A DNA stretch of 64,000 nt from Chaenocephalus aceratus (lineage: Eukaryota > Chordata > Actinopteri > Perciformes > Channichthyidae), in contig JAMFTG010000566.1 of NCBI GenBank assembly GCA_023974075.1, positions 71,030 through 135,029 on the forward strand, given 5' to 3'. The translations under genes were made by a program, and so were the position numbers. The notes beneath the pieces were generated by a model, which did not search any database, had not been told where the DNA came from, and saw only the letters and a program-made list of their open reading frames with translations. Numbering within the stretch: position 1 is the first letter of the stretch; every line of letters begins with the position of its first letter. This document shows positions 11,666-22,228 of the stretch, one piece after another.

Positions 11666-12802
11666 ATCTTTGACTGGAAGCTTCTGTCATTTGAACATCA
11701 GCAGGAGAGGACTCTTTAAAGTAGAGACACTACATACTGATATACACCTGAACATCAGCAGGAGAGGACTCTTTAAAGTAGATACACTACATACTGATAT
11801 ACACCTGAACATCAGCAGGAGAGGACTCTTTAAAGTAGAGACACTACATACTGATATACACCTGAACATCAGCAGGAGAGGACTCTTTAAAGTAGAGACA
11901 CTACATACTGATATACACCTGAACATCAGCGGGAGAGGACTCTTTAAAGTAGAGACAATACATACTGATATACACCTGAACATCAGCAGGAGAGAACTCT
12001 TTAAAGTAGAGACACTACATACTGATATACACCTGAACATCAGCAGGAGAGGACTCTTTAAAGTAGAGACACTACATACTGATATACACCTGAACATCAG
12101 CAGGAGAGGACTCTTTAAAGTAGAGACAATACATACTGATATACACCTGAACATCAGCAGGAGATAACTCTTTAAAGTAGAGACACTACATACTGATATA
12201 CACCTGAACATCAGCAGGAGAGGACTCTTTAAAGTAGAGACACTACATACTGATATACACCTGAACATCAGCAGGAGAGGACTCTTTAAAATAGAGACAC
12301 TACATACTGATATTCACCTGAACATCAGCAGGAGAGGACTCTTTAAAGTAGAGACACTACATACTGATATACACCTGAACATCAGCAGGAGAGGACTCTT
12401 TAAAATAGAGACACTACATACTGATATACACCTGAACATCAGCAGGAGAGGACTCTTTAAAGTAGAGACACTACATACTGATATACACCTGAACATCAGC
12501 AGGAGAGGACTCTTTAAAGTAGAGACACTACATACTGATATACACCTGAACATCAGCAGGAGAGCACTCTTTAAAGTAGAGACACTACATACTGATATAC
12601 ACCTGAACATCAGCAGGAGAGGACTCTTTAAAGTAGAGACACTACACACTGATATACACCTGAACATCAGCAGGAGAGGACTCTTTAAAGTAGAGACACT
12701 ACATACTGATATACACCTGAACACCAGAGGAGAGGACTCTTTAAAGTAGAGACACTACATACTGATATACACCTGAACATCAGCATAATATGTCCTCTTT
12801 AA
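11647..12802. mobile_element. TTAA-ended element filled by a minisatellite
   Basis: The left end is TTAA at 11647-11650 followed by AGAGGAACA. The right end, read on the minus strand, is TTAA (12802-12799) followed by AGAGGACATATTATGCTG. The latter is the terminus of a MITE family I recall from fish. Between the ends there is almost only the 57-bp array. The left end is less well preserved, so the element limits are an inference. Confidence 0.5.
11693..12784. repeat. 57-bp minisatellite, array A
   Basis: About 19 near-identical copies of a 57-bp unit: GAACATCAGCAGGAGAGGAC, TCTTTAAAGTAGAGACACTA, then CATACTGATATACACCT. Since 57 is 19 codons, frames on both strands stay open as a 19-residue repeat (HLNISRRGLFKVETLHTDI on plus). 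The same unit occurs inverted at 57832-58776. The very low divergence between units suggests recent expansion or homogenisation. Confidence 0.97.
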
Positions 12803-12928
12803 TATGTGATACAAAAATAATCACCTGTTGCAAAGAATAAAACACAAGAAAAATTGCAAGCAGAAATAAAACCTCAACCTACTGTATATCAATATATGAA
12901 AACTGTGGAATTAAATTACATTTTTTTT

Positions 12929-13039
12929 TCAACAGCTGTGTAATCTGTCTTGCCGACATACAGTATGTGCTAAGTAACTTTTACCTATACATAGCAGACT
13001 AACTTCATTCACATTCACATTCAAACACACACGCACACA

Positions 13040-13121
<82 letters not shown>
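12929..13121. repeat. CA microsatellite and flank
   Basis: An interrupted CA array runs from about 13025 to 13121, with a few CG, AA and TC interruptions. The long minus-strand frames over it read Cys-Val repeats and are not genes. Confidence 0.9.
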
Positions 13122-13124
<3 letters not shown>

Positions 13125-13843
13125 TGTAGAGGGGGTCCACTATGAGTTTGAGTAAAAAAAAGACACTGTCTCGTCGCCGTAGTGACAGCGGTGCTTTGAT
13201 CCTGCTTTTTTTTCCTGAAACATAATGGACGCCGGTGAGGTTTTGTTGCCATGGTGATGTCAAGGGAACTAATAACCTGGTGGCGATGAAGAGGGAGAGA
13301 CAAGGTGAAGTATTAATACTGCGAGTACTCGTGCCTTTTGTGTAGTTTTAGGTATATCGCAATCCTCACATCACTTGGGATTATGTTCTTACCGTAATGT
13401 GGTTTATTTGAATGCATTGTTTTTATTACACTCCTATTAGGTTTTTCGAAATCATCATCTGCAAAGTAAAGTCAATTAAAACATGTGTTATTGTGTTTTG
13501 TACTGTTGTGTATTTGCTGTTTTATTTCATATTAAACGTCCACCTGGGGATGACCATTATACATTTGCTTTGGCTTTATACCTGTCCCTATAAAAATAAA
13601 CATTACAATATAAAATGTGTTGTTTCATGTCTCCATGCTTTAATGTTCACACAGGGCTTTATGTGTCTCATACTGCCTGCACACAAGCATACTAAAAGCA
13701 TAATTGGGACCCATTAAGGACAGGGTGGTCTGTTCATGTCCAACTTTAAACCCTAAATGACTCAAAATATGAAAAGGAAAAGGTTTAAATACAAATATAA
13801 TGATTATTTAAGATGATTGAATGTGTTTATTGAAATCAAGGCA

Positions 13844-13860
13844 TTAAAGGGGACCAAATA
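13844..13860. mobile_element. MITE-like terminus at the edge of the 2.2-kb array
   Basis: TTAA followed by AGGGGACCAAATA resembles the ends of TTAA-type MITEs (compare 22000 and 54514). The tandem array starts 13 bp inside it. No matching opposite end was found on the right of the array, so this is one-sided evidence. Confidence 0.4.
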
Positions 13861-16061
13861 TCAACATGTGTCCCCTCTTCTTCATGTCTCTTCTACATCA
13901 ACATGTGTCCCCTCTTCTTCATGTCTCTTCTACATCAACATGTGTCCCCTCTTCTCCATGTCTCTTCTACATCAACATGTGTCCCCTCTTCTTCATGTCT
14001 CTTCTACATCAACATGTGTCCCCTCTTCTTCATGTCTCTTCTACATCAACATGTGTCCCCTCTTCTCCATGTCTCTTCTACATCAACATGTGTCCCCTCT
14101 TCTTCATGTCTCTTCTACATCAACATGTGTCCCCTCTTCTTCATGTCTCTTCTACATCAACATGTGTCCCCTCTTCTTCATGTCTCTTCTACATCAACAT
14201 GTGTCCCCTCTTCTTCATGTCTCCTCTACATCAACATGTGTCCCCTCTTCTTCATGTCTCTTCCACATCAACATGTGTCCCCTCTTCTCCATGTCTCTTC
14301 TACATCAACATGTGTCCCCTCTTCTTCATGTCTCTTCTACATCAACATGTGTCCCCTCTTCTTCATGGTCTCTTCTACATCAACATGTGTCCCACTCTTC
14401 TCCATGTCTCTTCTACATCAACATGTGTCCCCTCTTCTTCATGTCTCTTCTACATCAACATGTGTCCCCTCTTCTTCATGTCTCTTCTACATCAACATGT
14501 GTCCCCTCTTCTTCATGTCTCTTCTACATCAACATGTGTCCCCTCTTCTTCATGTCTCCTCTACATCAACATGTGTCCCCTCTTCTTCATGTCTCTTCCA
14601 CATCAACATGTGTCCCCTCTTCTTCATGTCTCTTCTACATCAACATGTGTCCCCTCTTCTTCATGTCTCCTCTACATCAACATGTGTCCCCTCTTCTTCA
14701 TGTCTCTTCTACATCAACATGTGTCCCCTCTTCTCCAGTCTCTTCTACATCAACATGTGTCCCCCTCTTCTTTCATGTCTCTCTACATCAACATGTGTCC
14801 CCTATTCTTCAATGTCTCTTCTACATCAACATGTGTCCCCTCTTCTTCATGTCTCTTCTACATCAACATGTGTCCCCTCTTCTTCATGTCTCCTCTACAT
14901 CAACATGTGTCCCCTCTTCTTCATGTCTCTTCTACATCAACATGTGTCCCCTCTTTCCTCATGTCTCTTCTACATCAACATGTGTCCCCTCTTCTTCATG
15001 TCTCTGCTACATCAACATGTGTCCCCTCTTCTTCATGTCTCTGCTACATCAACATGTGTCCCCTCTTCTTCATGTCTCTTCTACATCAACATGTGTCCCC
15101 TCTTCTTCATGTCTCTTCTACATCAACATGTGTCCCCTCTTCTTCATGTCTCTGCTACATCAACATGTGTCCCCTCTTCTCATGTCTCTTCCACATCAAC
15201 ATGTGTCCCCTCTTCTCCATGTCTCTTCCTCATCAACATGTGTCCCCTCTTCTGCATGTCTCTTCTACATCAACATGTGTCCCCTCTTCTTCATGTCTCT
15301 TCTACATCAACATGTGTCCCCTCTTCTCCATGTCTCTTCTACATCAACATGTGTCCCCTCTTCCTCATGTCTCTTCTACATCAACATGTGTCCCCTCTTC
15401 TTCATGTCTCTTCTACATCAACATGTGTCCCCTCTTCTCCATGTCTCTTCTACATCAACATGTGTCCCCTCTTCTTCATGTCTCTTCTACATCAACATGT
15501 GTCCTCTCTTCTCCATGTCTCTTCTACATCAACATGTGTCCCCTCTTCTTCATGTCTCTTCTACATCAACATGTGTCCCCTCTTCTTCATGTCTCTGCTA
15601 CATCAACATGTGTCCCCTCTTCTCCATGTCTCTTCTTCATCAACATGTGTCCCCTCTTCTGCATGTCTCTTCTACATCAACATGTGTCCCCTCTTCTTCA
15701 TGTCTCTTCTACATCAACATGTGTCCCCTCTTCTCCATGTCTCTTCTACATCAACATGTGTCCCCTCTTCTTCATGTCTCTTCTACATCAACATGTGTCC
15801 CCTCTTCTTCATGTCTCTTCTACATCAACACGTGTCCCCTCTTCTTCATGTCTCTCCTACATCAACATGTGTCCTCTCTTCTTCATGTCTCTTCTACATC
15901 AACATGTGTCCCCTCTTCTTCATGTTTCTTCTACATCAACATGTGTCCCCTCTTCTTCATGTCTCTCCTACATCAACATGTGTCCCCTCTTCTTCATGTC
16001 TCTTTTTCATCAACATGTGTCCCCTCTTCTTCATGTCTCTTTTTCATCAACATGTGTCCCC
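13861..16061. repeat. 37-bp minisatellite, 2.2 kb
   Basis: About 59 copies of TCAACATGTGTCCCCTCTTC followed by TTCATGTCTCTTCTACA. The unit is 37 bp, not a multiple of three, and has no stop codon in any forward frame. All three plus frames are therefore open for over 700 codons and encode the same 37-residue cycle in shifted order. This is a composition effect; no start context, domain or signal supports a gene. Several copies carry single-base indels (around 14369, 14738, 14763, 15180). CTTCTTC/CTTCTCC and CTAC/CCAC/CTGC variants mark sub-types. Confidence 0.97.
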
Positions 16062-16064
16062 AGA

Positions 16065-16490
16065 ATAGATGTTGGCAAAGTTTCGGACACGTAGACGCTG
16101 GAACATTCCAGTTTATTTATTGTAATGGGAGCCTAAAAAGCCAAATGAACCAAGTTGAGCAATCACCAGGGATTTCTAAAACAGAAGATCGAGATGTTCT
16201 TGTATCGGAACAGAAAATCCTTCACCGTTAAATAAAAACCCCTGTAATGAGTTTTTGGAGGGTTTCCTCAGCCTTGAATTATTTTGAAATTGTCAGCTTT
16301 CAGCTTTTCCTTATCTCTTGAAAAGTTTGAAATGATGGAGATTTTTTGATGGTGAACGATTACAAAGTTTCCACTTCAATCCACTAAAGTGTCTTCAAGA
16401 GAAGAAGCAGGTCTTTATTCCAACGCCAGGGAGACAATTATATTATAGGGGTTATTTTAATTGATTATATATCAATTCTGCAAGTCAAAT
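16065..16490. other. Gene-free stretch after the array
   Basis: I see no further coding signal. The open frame that runs in from the array simply ends at a stop near 16231. Confidence 0.5.
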
Positions 16491-16647
16491 ACCCAGTGAT
16501 GTAAAGAAGTACTTGTGTACAATTTCGAGCTACTTGTACGTTACTTCAGTATTTAGATTATATGTAATAATTACACTACATCTTAGAGGCAAACACAGTA
16601 CTTTTTCCACTATATTTGATTTTTTAAGTTACTAGTACCGTATACTA

Positions 16648-17420
16648 CACTGAACAAAAATATAAACGCAACACTTTTGTTTTTGCTCCCATTTTTCATG
16701 AGATGAACTCAAAGATCTAAAACATTTCACAAATCTGAAAAAATGTGTGATAGTGAGCACTTCTCCTTTGCCGAGATAATCCATCCCACCTCACAGGTGT
16801 GGCATATCAAGATGCTGATCAGACAGCATGATTATTGCACAGGTGTGCCTTAGGCTGGCCACAATAAAAGGCCACTCTGAAACGTGCATTTTTGCTTTAT
16901 TGGGGGGGTCTGGGGGGGTCCGAAAACCAGGCAGTATCTGGTGTGAGGGGTAGGGGTAGGGTTAGGGTAATGTTGTGAATCGAGAGGCCTGTGTTCGTCG
17001 TCCATAACATACGCCTGCCCATACCATAACCCCACCACCACCATGGGCCACTCGATTCACAACATTACCCTAACCCTACCCCTCACACCAGATACTGCCT
17101 GGTTTTCGGACCCCCCCAGACCCCCCCAATAAAGCAAACATGCACTTTTCAGAGTGGCCTTTTATGGTGGCCAGCCTAAGGCACACCTGTGCAATAATCA
17201 TGCTGTCTAATCAGCATCTTGATATGCCACACCTGTGAGGTGGGATGGATTATCTCGGCAAAGGAGAAGTGCTCACTATCACAGATTTGTTCAGATTTGT
17301 GAACAATATTTGAGAGAAATGGTTATTTTGTGTATATAGAAAATGTTTTAGATCTTTGAGTTCATCTCATGAAAAATGGGAGCAAAAACAAAAGTGTTGC
17401 GTTTATATTTTTGTTCAGTG
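16648..17420. mobile_element. Fold-back Tc1/mariner-like element, 773 bp
   Basis: The ends are CACTGAACAAAAATATAAAC and its reverse complement, each next to a TA dinucleotide (16646-16647 and 17421-17422), the Tc1/mariner target. The arms pair over about 340 bp, up to CTCGATTCACAACATT at 17049 against its complement near 16983. A loop of about 62 bp remains. The left arm has lost about 50 bp relative to the right. Inside, 16990-17048 on the minus strand keeps GGTTATGGTATGGGCAGGCG, which I recognise as transposase coding sequence. The element cannot encode a transposase. Confidence 0.85.
16850..17044 (-). pseudogene. Transposase scar in the fold-back mariner element
   Basis: A short minus-strand frame starts MVVVGLWYGQAYVMDDEH. 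In the neighbouring frame the same bases give GGVMVWAGVCYG, which matches the conserved region of Tc1/mariner-type transposases of the DDE superfamily as I remember it. Only some 20 codons of transposase-derived sequence are left, and they are joined to inverted terminal sequence. It has no function as a protein. Confidence 0.6.
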
Positions 17421-17799
17421 TAATTAATAATACAAATATTCTCAACATATTCATATAATATCCTATTGTTATAAATTAAGATATAAAACTGTAAGCAATC
17501 AACGCTATCCCAAGATTTGACCTGCTTCAAATCAAGGCGGCAAACTCAATCCCTGGTGGTGGTGTTCTTCACGTGTCCGTTTCGTTTGGTGTGCAGTGTC
17601 ACGGGTGATTTTGGTTTGGACCCTTCCTCCCTGGAGACCTTTTTAGAAAATGATATTGTTTATTATTAGAAATGTGATATGTATAAATAAAATACACTTT
17701 GTGGTAATATCCTTTAAGCTTTCTCTGCCTGTGGTGTTCAAACAAACCTGATTGCCTTTTATTAAATTGTATAACTTTAGTTTTCGTAATTTCTTGGCG

Positions 17800-17960
17800 G
17801 CGAAACTCCCCCAGGTGGCGTTGTCAGCAACCGAGCATTTTACACTGCACCACACCGCCCCATTCACAGCGGTCTGTTAATGAATAAATAATAGAATATT
17901 TGAATGTCCAAATTGACCAATCAGATTTGCGTTTTCATCCAAGCCGTATAATTAATTATT
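17800..17960. repeat. Fragment of dispersed repeat family R1
   Basis: The blocks GCGGTCTGTTAATGAAT and TGTCCAAATTGACCAATCAG match the end of the R1 family seen at 25141-25260 and, inverted, at 33225-33300 and 45770. Confidence 0.5.
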
Positions 17961-18229
17961 TTACTTTTGCTACTTTAAGTATATTTTAAAGCAAAACGTT
18001 TTGTACTTCTACTTAAGATGTCCAACTTTTACTTTTAACTAACTATTAACTATTTAGTATTGGTACTTTAACCAAAGTAAAAGGTGTGAATACTTCTTCC
18101 ATTACTTCAAATACGATATCCTTGAAACTATATCTCTTTTTTTGTAACATACAATGCTGTTTTAAAAATGAATCTCTGCTCAAAGACCTGAACTGAACTC
18201 TTGATGGGTTAAACTGTGATATCGATACT

Positions 18230-18230
<1 letters not shown>

Positions 18231-18288
<58 letters not shown>
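18231..18288. repeat. CA microsatellite
   Basis: An uninterrupted AC repeat of about 29 units. Confidence 0.97.
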
Positions 18289-18290
<2 letters not shown>

Positions 18291-18299
18291 TCTGGACCC

Positions 18300-18521
18300 T
18301 CAGTGTGTGTTGTCGGGGAGTCGTTGAGCGATGGATGCACTTTGAGGTGCTTTCCTCTCAGATGTCTTCCTGCTCTTCATTTGAAGTCGATGTTTTCGGA
18401 TCAGCTGCAGGTCGACGGCGCAGAAACACGTTGTCTCTTTGATCTCCGCCATGCCGTACGCCTGCTGAAGTTTCTGTTTGAGCTCGACAGAGTTTACAGA
18501 CACTGCAAAAACCCTCTTTAA
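18300..18521 (-). CDS. Candidate terminal exon, protein unknown
   Basis: On the minus strand a TTTTTGCAG acceptor-like site at about 18503 is followed by a frame reading SVELKQKLQQAYGMAEIKE, then TTCFCAVDLQLIRKHRLQMK, and it ends at a stop near 18300. Third codon positions in this frame are rich in G and C, unlike the AT-rich surroundings, which favours real coding. A second frame is also open for part of the way and ends at 18359. I do not recognise a domain. A CA repeat lies on each side. It could be the last exon of an unseen gene or a chance frame. Confidence 0.25.
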   Translation of the reverse strand, partial: LKRVFAVSVNSVELKQKLQQAYGMAEIKETTCFCAVDLQLIRKHRLQMKSRKTSERKAPQSASIAQRLPDNTH

Positions 18522-18532
18522 CCTCTGCTTCA

Positions 18533-18542
18533 AACACACACA

Positions 18543-18606
<64 letters not shown>
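18533..18606. repeat. CA microsatellite
   Basis: An AC repeat with two interruptions near its left end. Confidence 0.95.
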
Positions 18607-18695
18607 TTATGGTACAGTATGAATTAACTTTCACCTTTTCTCTCGTCAGTTCTCCAATGTGAACACAAGGCAGGAGGAATGATGCTCTTGTAAAA

Positions 18696-18749
18696 GTGTG
18701 TGTGTGTGTGTGAGTGAGTGAGTGAGTGAGTGAGTGAGTGAGTGAGTGA

Positions 18750-18790
<41 letters not shown>

Positions 18791-18798
18791 TGTGTGTG
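18696..18798. repeat. Compound TG / GAGT microsatellite
   Basis: The order is TG repeat, about 11 copies of GAGT, TG repeat, then GAGAG and TG again. It is inverted relative to the CA arrays at 18231 and 18533. Confidence 0.95.
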
Positions 18799-19010
18799 AG
18801 GGGGAGGTATCTTTTGTGTCTTCATTATGCAATAAAACATAATAGGTTTGAGAATATACTTCCCACTGCAATTGAAACATTATTTAAGCAAGTAAAATAC
18901 ATTTGTGATCAAGAAAGATTGTATGCAAATTAACTTGTCTTTGCAAATTCAAATATTTTCCTTGCAGATCCAAAAGTCATAAAAATAAATCCCAGGTTTT
19001 CCTTGCATTT

Positions 19011-19290
19011 TAGATTAGATTAGAATCTTTAATGACCACACAGCCAGGTGGTGGAGCTTGTGTTCAGTGCAGATTATTACAGCTTGTTCCGTACAATTCA
19101 ACATACAATAAACAGACGGTAAAAAGTACAACACACAGCACAGGGCAAAGACATACATGATGACATATATACATAAAGTTCAAGGCGTGGTGGGTTGTGA
19201 TTGTTCATTGGGGTCATTTAGAGTCCATTTAGTGTCCGTATAGCCCTGAGCCTTTTTCAGGTCTCAGGCTCGAATATGACATGCCCAGAA
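19011..19290 (-). mobile_element. Possible LINE 3' end with short tandem tail
   Basis: Seen on the minus strand, the sequence ends in GGTCATTAAAGATTC followed by TAATCTAATCTAA. A pentamer-type tail after a short 3' untranslated region is common for LINE copies in fish. The upstream part (19060-19290) has no clear frame. The class cannot be named. Confidence 0.4.
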
Positions 19291-20155
19291 CAAATGACTA
19301 TAACTTCACTTCCAAAAGGGGAACATTAATAATCTTTTTTCTCAAAGCGATGATAAACCTTTGAGGATGTAGAAAAGTCAGAATCAATATAGATTTTTTT
19401 TATTTTAAAGTAAATTCAGATTGAATATAGTAAAAAAATGTAAATGGTGGTGTCCGTCCAAAAACAAAACATGACTTATAGTGAAAACCACCCTTGAATG
19501 ATGGGATGGTAGACTGAAAGCTTTAGGAATCCAAACTATAACATATAATAAGTACCCTGTATCAAGATCGATGCAAAACAAGTGACCTTTGATCTTTTTA
19601 GAGAGATTTAGAAAGAAAAAAAAACACTTCTGGGGTCATTAGGGTGCCTTTTCCATTTCTCTGGCCCCCCTCAGTCGATTTTGATGATTGACACTTCTTT
19701 TTAACCGTTAGAGCCAATAGAATCGAGGGGAAGTTCCTCAAATCCATCTAAACATTACCCATTGGTGAACGAGTGATGCGTAGCCAGAATGCCCAAAACC
19801 GGAAGCTGTCATACACTCTCGTAGCAGCTAATATGAAATCTCCGTTATTGACATAAATATGATGATGGATTATCAGCAATCATTTGTCATGTGTTAGTGT
19901 TCATGACTTCATGTGTATGTCATCTAATGGTTAATCTCAATACACACACATTTCCCGGGCTTTCCAATAGTTTAAAATAGCTTTATTCCACTGTTTAATA
20001 ACAATACAAACATGCCACTTGTAAAAATGAAATAACATTTCTGTGAACTGATATTTGTTTTGTGAGCTTATTAGAGGATGTTCCCTTTGATTGTAAAATG
20101 TCAATGAAGATGTCAGACTTAGTATATTTGTTAATAATTACATACAACACATGGA
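19291..20155. other. Gene-free stretch
   Basis: I see AT-rich sequence with no array, no TIR pair and no coding signal. Confidence 0.5.
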
Positions 20156-20182
20156 ATTTGTGTGTGTGTGTGTGTGTGTGTG
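20156..20182. repeat. TG microsatellite
   Basis: A short TG array of about 12 units. Confidence 0.95.
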
Positions 20183-20185
20183 TTC

Positions 20186-20262
20186 CAAGTGAATCTGCGG
20201 CCCCCTGGTGGCCAGTACATCAATGATGTGGCCCCCACCACCATCAAAGTTGCCCATCCCTG
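20186..20262 (-). mobile_element. hAT-type terminus fragment
   Basis: Read on the minus strand from 20262, the sequence starts CAGGGATGGGCAACTTTGAT, then GGTGGTGGGGGCC. CAGGGATGGGCAA is a typical hAT terminal inverted repeat. No other end is nearby. Confidence 0.45.
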
Positions 20263-20573
20263 ACATAGGAAATACGGAGACATTCTTGTATCAACAAAGG
20301 CCTCATGTATATACAAAATAAAGCACAGGTGATTGTTTTAATATAAGTACTGAATAGGAATGATCAGTGTCTACTCTTCTCAGAAAACATAAAGAAACAT
20401 TCAGTTTGATTTTTTATTTTGAGTTAATCCGTTTCTCCCTCTGTCTCATCGCTCTTCTCTCACCTGTCCCTGGAATGGGGGAACATCTTTAAAAAGACCG
20501 GATGTAATTGAGATGGAAATGTCAAATATTCTCAATACAGGAGGAATATGAGACGGTGGAGTGTATTACTGAC

Positions 20574-20734
20574 CTCGGAGGAGAATGTTACCGTCGATCT
20601 GTCGGTGTCGCGACCCGTAATCGTCCAATTTGCCGAGAGATTGGCGAGCAGTGAGATGTCTGTTGTTGTTTTGGGTTGGAGGTCGAATATGTGAATATTC
20701 CAGCGCGGCAGCGAGTGAAAGGCCTGATGGCTGA
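20574..20734 (-). CDS. Candidate internal exon, protein unknown
   Basis: On the minus strand an open stretch ends at CTCCGAG followed by GTCAGT, a good donor site (20573 downward). Acceptor-like AGs lie at 20731 and 20746, directly beside a TG repeat. Two frames are open: one gives HQAFHSLPRWNIHIFDLQPK continuing TTTDISLLANLSANW, the other LSLAAALEYSHIRPPTQNNN continuing RHLTARQSLGKLDD. The base composition is more GC-rich than the flanks. I cannot choose the frame or name a family. Confidence 0.25.
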
Positions 20735-20752
20735 TATCCAGATGCCTCCAGA

Positions 20753-20753
<1 letters not shown>

Positions 20754-20789
<36 letters not shown>
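20754..20789. repeat. CA microsatellite
   Basis: A CA array of about 17 units at the edge of the candidate exon. Confidence 0.95.
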
Positions 20790-20791
<2 letters not shown>

Positions 20792-21091
20792 GCCACTCTG
20801 GAAAAATACACAAATGATACATGAATAAGATCCTTGCAATATACAGTGTGGAGTTTTCACCATTACATCATCCAATAATACAGGCTTTGCCCAATAGCCT
20901 CATTTAATTCACCAAGAGAACAAAACAAAACACAACTACTATCTGTAATTTGTGTGTATCACAGAAAAGGCCTGCCCCTCTCTGAAACAATACACCAATG
21001 ATACACAAATAAGATCCTTTCAAGTGTAGAGTTTTCACCATTATATGTTAATATCGTAAACACAGCACCGTAACAAAGTATCTGTACTCCC

Positions 21092-21160
21092 ACCTCCTTC
21101 ACCAGCTGCCGGTTGGGATGTTTCAGACACTCAACGTGAAACCAGTTCATTACCCCCAGC
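21092..21160 (-). CDS. Candidate small exon, protein unknown
   Basis: On the minus strand the frame reads LLGVMNWFHVECLKHPNRQL and is then followed by GTGAAG, a usable donor. Codon third positions are G/C-rich. The upstream acceptor is uncertain; AAAG at about 21160 is one option. No domain is recognised. It lies on the same strand as the candidates at 18.3 and 20.6 kb. Confidence 0.2.
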
Positions 21161-21399
21161 AGCTTTCTTCACTGTAATCTGTCTCTGGAAGTTCATCATC
21201 TCTGGGAAACACGCTCGCAGCCAAACACACGCCACACTCCCTGCTCTCTGATAACATAATGAGAGAATATTCAGCCGAGCAGATCAACCTCTCGCCTCAG
21301 CGTTTTTCTTTTCTCTCCGACGCCAACGTTAGGGCAGCGTCTCCCTCCCTCGCTTTGAAAGCAGCCGGAAATCTCTGAAATATTTAACACGCATTACAA

Positions 21400-21920
21400 T
21401 GAAGAGAAGGTGCATTTATTTCAGCGTGTGTCTGAGCCCGAAAACTAATGAAAAGATTCCCTGACTTTGGCATTTGAGACTGTGGATTAGAAGCCGAGGA
21501 GGCGAGAGGGAGAGAAATGAGGGCTATTTGTTCAGCGTATCAAAGAGCTGCAGACACTTTTCTTTTTATTCCTGCTCTCGTTTAGCCTCATCTAAAATGA
21601 GTTTGGTACTTACACATGTAACTATCCAAATTCAATTTTCTGTGGATATTTCTAATGCAGTGCATACATTAGAAAATGTATTTGCACATATGCGAGCAGA
21701 GCTGAATGGCTTAAGAAAGAGAAACTCCTTATTACCCTCATGCCTGGACTTGGGCAGGGAGCAATTCATCATCGCTTTGCTTTGGGTTAGAATACTGATT
21801 TCCATCTCGGCACGGAGGAAATGTAATATTTTCAGAGCTGGAAATCCATCCAGCAGTAGGTACAGTTTGGCTCTGAGGCTTTTTGCTCCCCGCTGAGCAG
21901 AAAGCCATAACATAATGTGC
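21400..21920. other. Possible conserved non-coding island
   Basis: About 500 bp of complex, repeat-free sequence without a good frame, lying between transposons. Its motifs (for example TCATCGCTTTGCTTTGGG and GCAGTGCATACATTAG) are not low-complexity. It looks like the kind of sequence found in vertebrate conserved non-coding elements. This is an impression that needs a cross-species alignment. Confidence 0.25.
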
Positions 21921-21969
21921 GAGGCGCTGCAAGACAGAACGAGCTGCTGCTCAGCTGGAGGCTTGCAAT

Positions 21970-21992
21970 CTGTCTGTCTGCCTGTCTGTCTG
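21970..21992. repeat. TGTC microsatellite
   Basis: A short CTGT/CTGC tetramer run directly before a TTAA-type MITE end. Confidence 0.85.
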
Positions 21993-21995
21993 ACT

Positions 21996-22228
21996 TTAAA
22001 GGTCCCCTATCATACTGTTTGTCATCAATATATTACAGCTCTCAGACATATACAGAACACGTCTCTGAAGTGTTTGGCTCCAAACACCAAACACATCATT
22101 GCAGCATTACCCATAATCCCCTCTGTTTCAGCCCTGTTTCAAAAGTGCTAATTCTCTGTCTGTTACTTTAGATGAAAATAAGGAGCCCCTCCCCACGCCC
22201 CTCGGAGAGAGATTTGGTTAAAAAGAAC
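21996..22228. mobile_element. TTAA-type MITE, left part
   Basis: TTAA followed by AGGTCCCCTATCATACTG. It shares AGGTC.CCTATCAT with the element at 7750. The interior reads TTTCAGCCCTGTTTC as at 7857 (TTCCAGCCCTGTTTA). No right terminus is found before the next element starts. Confidence 0.6.

Larger units (their letters stand above)
16494..18110. mobile_element. Degenerate hAT-like MITE interrupted by later insertions
   Basis: The left end starts CAGTGATGTAAAGAAGTACT at 16494. The right end near 18105, read on the minus strand, has GGAAGAAGTATTCACACC. Both carry the TACTT-rich text of the fish hAT MITE seen also at 8458. The interior was split by a mariner-type element (16648-17420), and part of another dispersed repeat lies at 17800-17960. 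Confidence 0.5.

Noticed and set aside
11604..12724. 19-residue repeat proteins on both strands
   Set aside because: The 57-bp unit is 19 codons without stops. Array B at 57832 gives the same text and loses frame through indels without any sign of selection.
11693..16061. CRISPR-like arrays
   Set aside because: The units are contiguous with no variable spacers, and the setting is a vertebrate genome.
13817..16231. Open frames of over 700 codons in all three plus frames
   Set aside because: They are produced by a 37-bp tandem unit without stop codons; the same 37-residue cycle is read in each frame. No domain, signal or coding bias is present.
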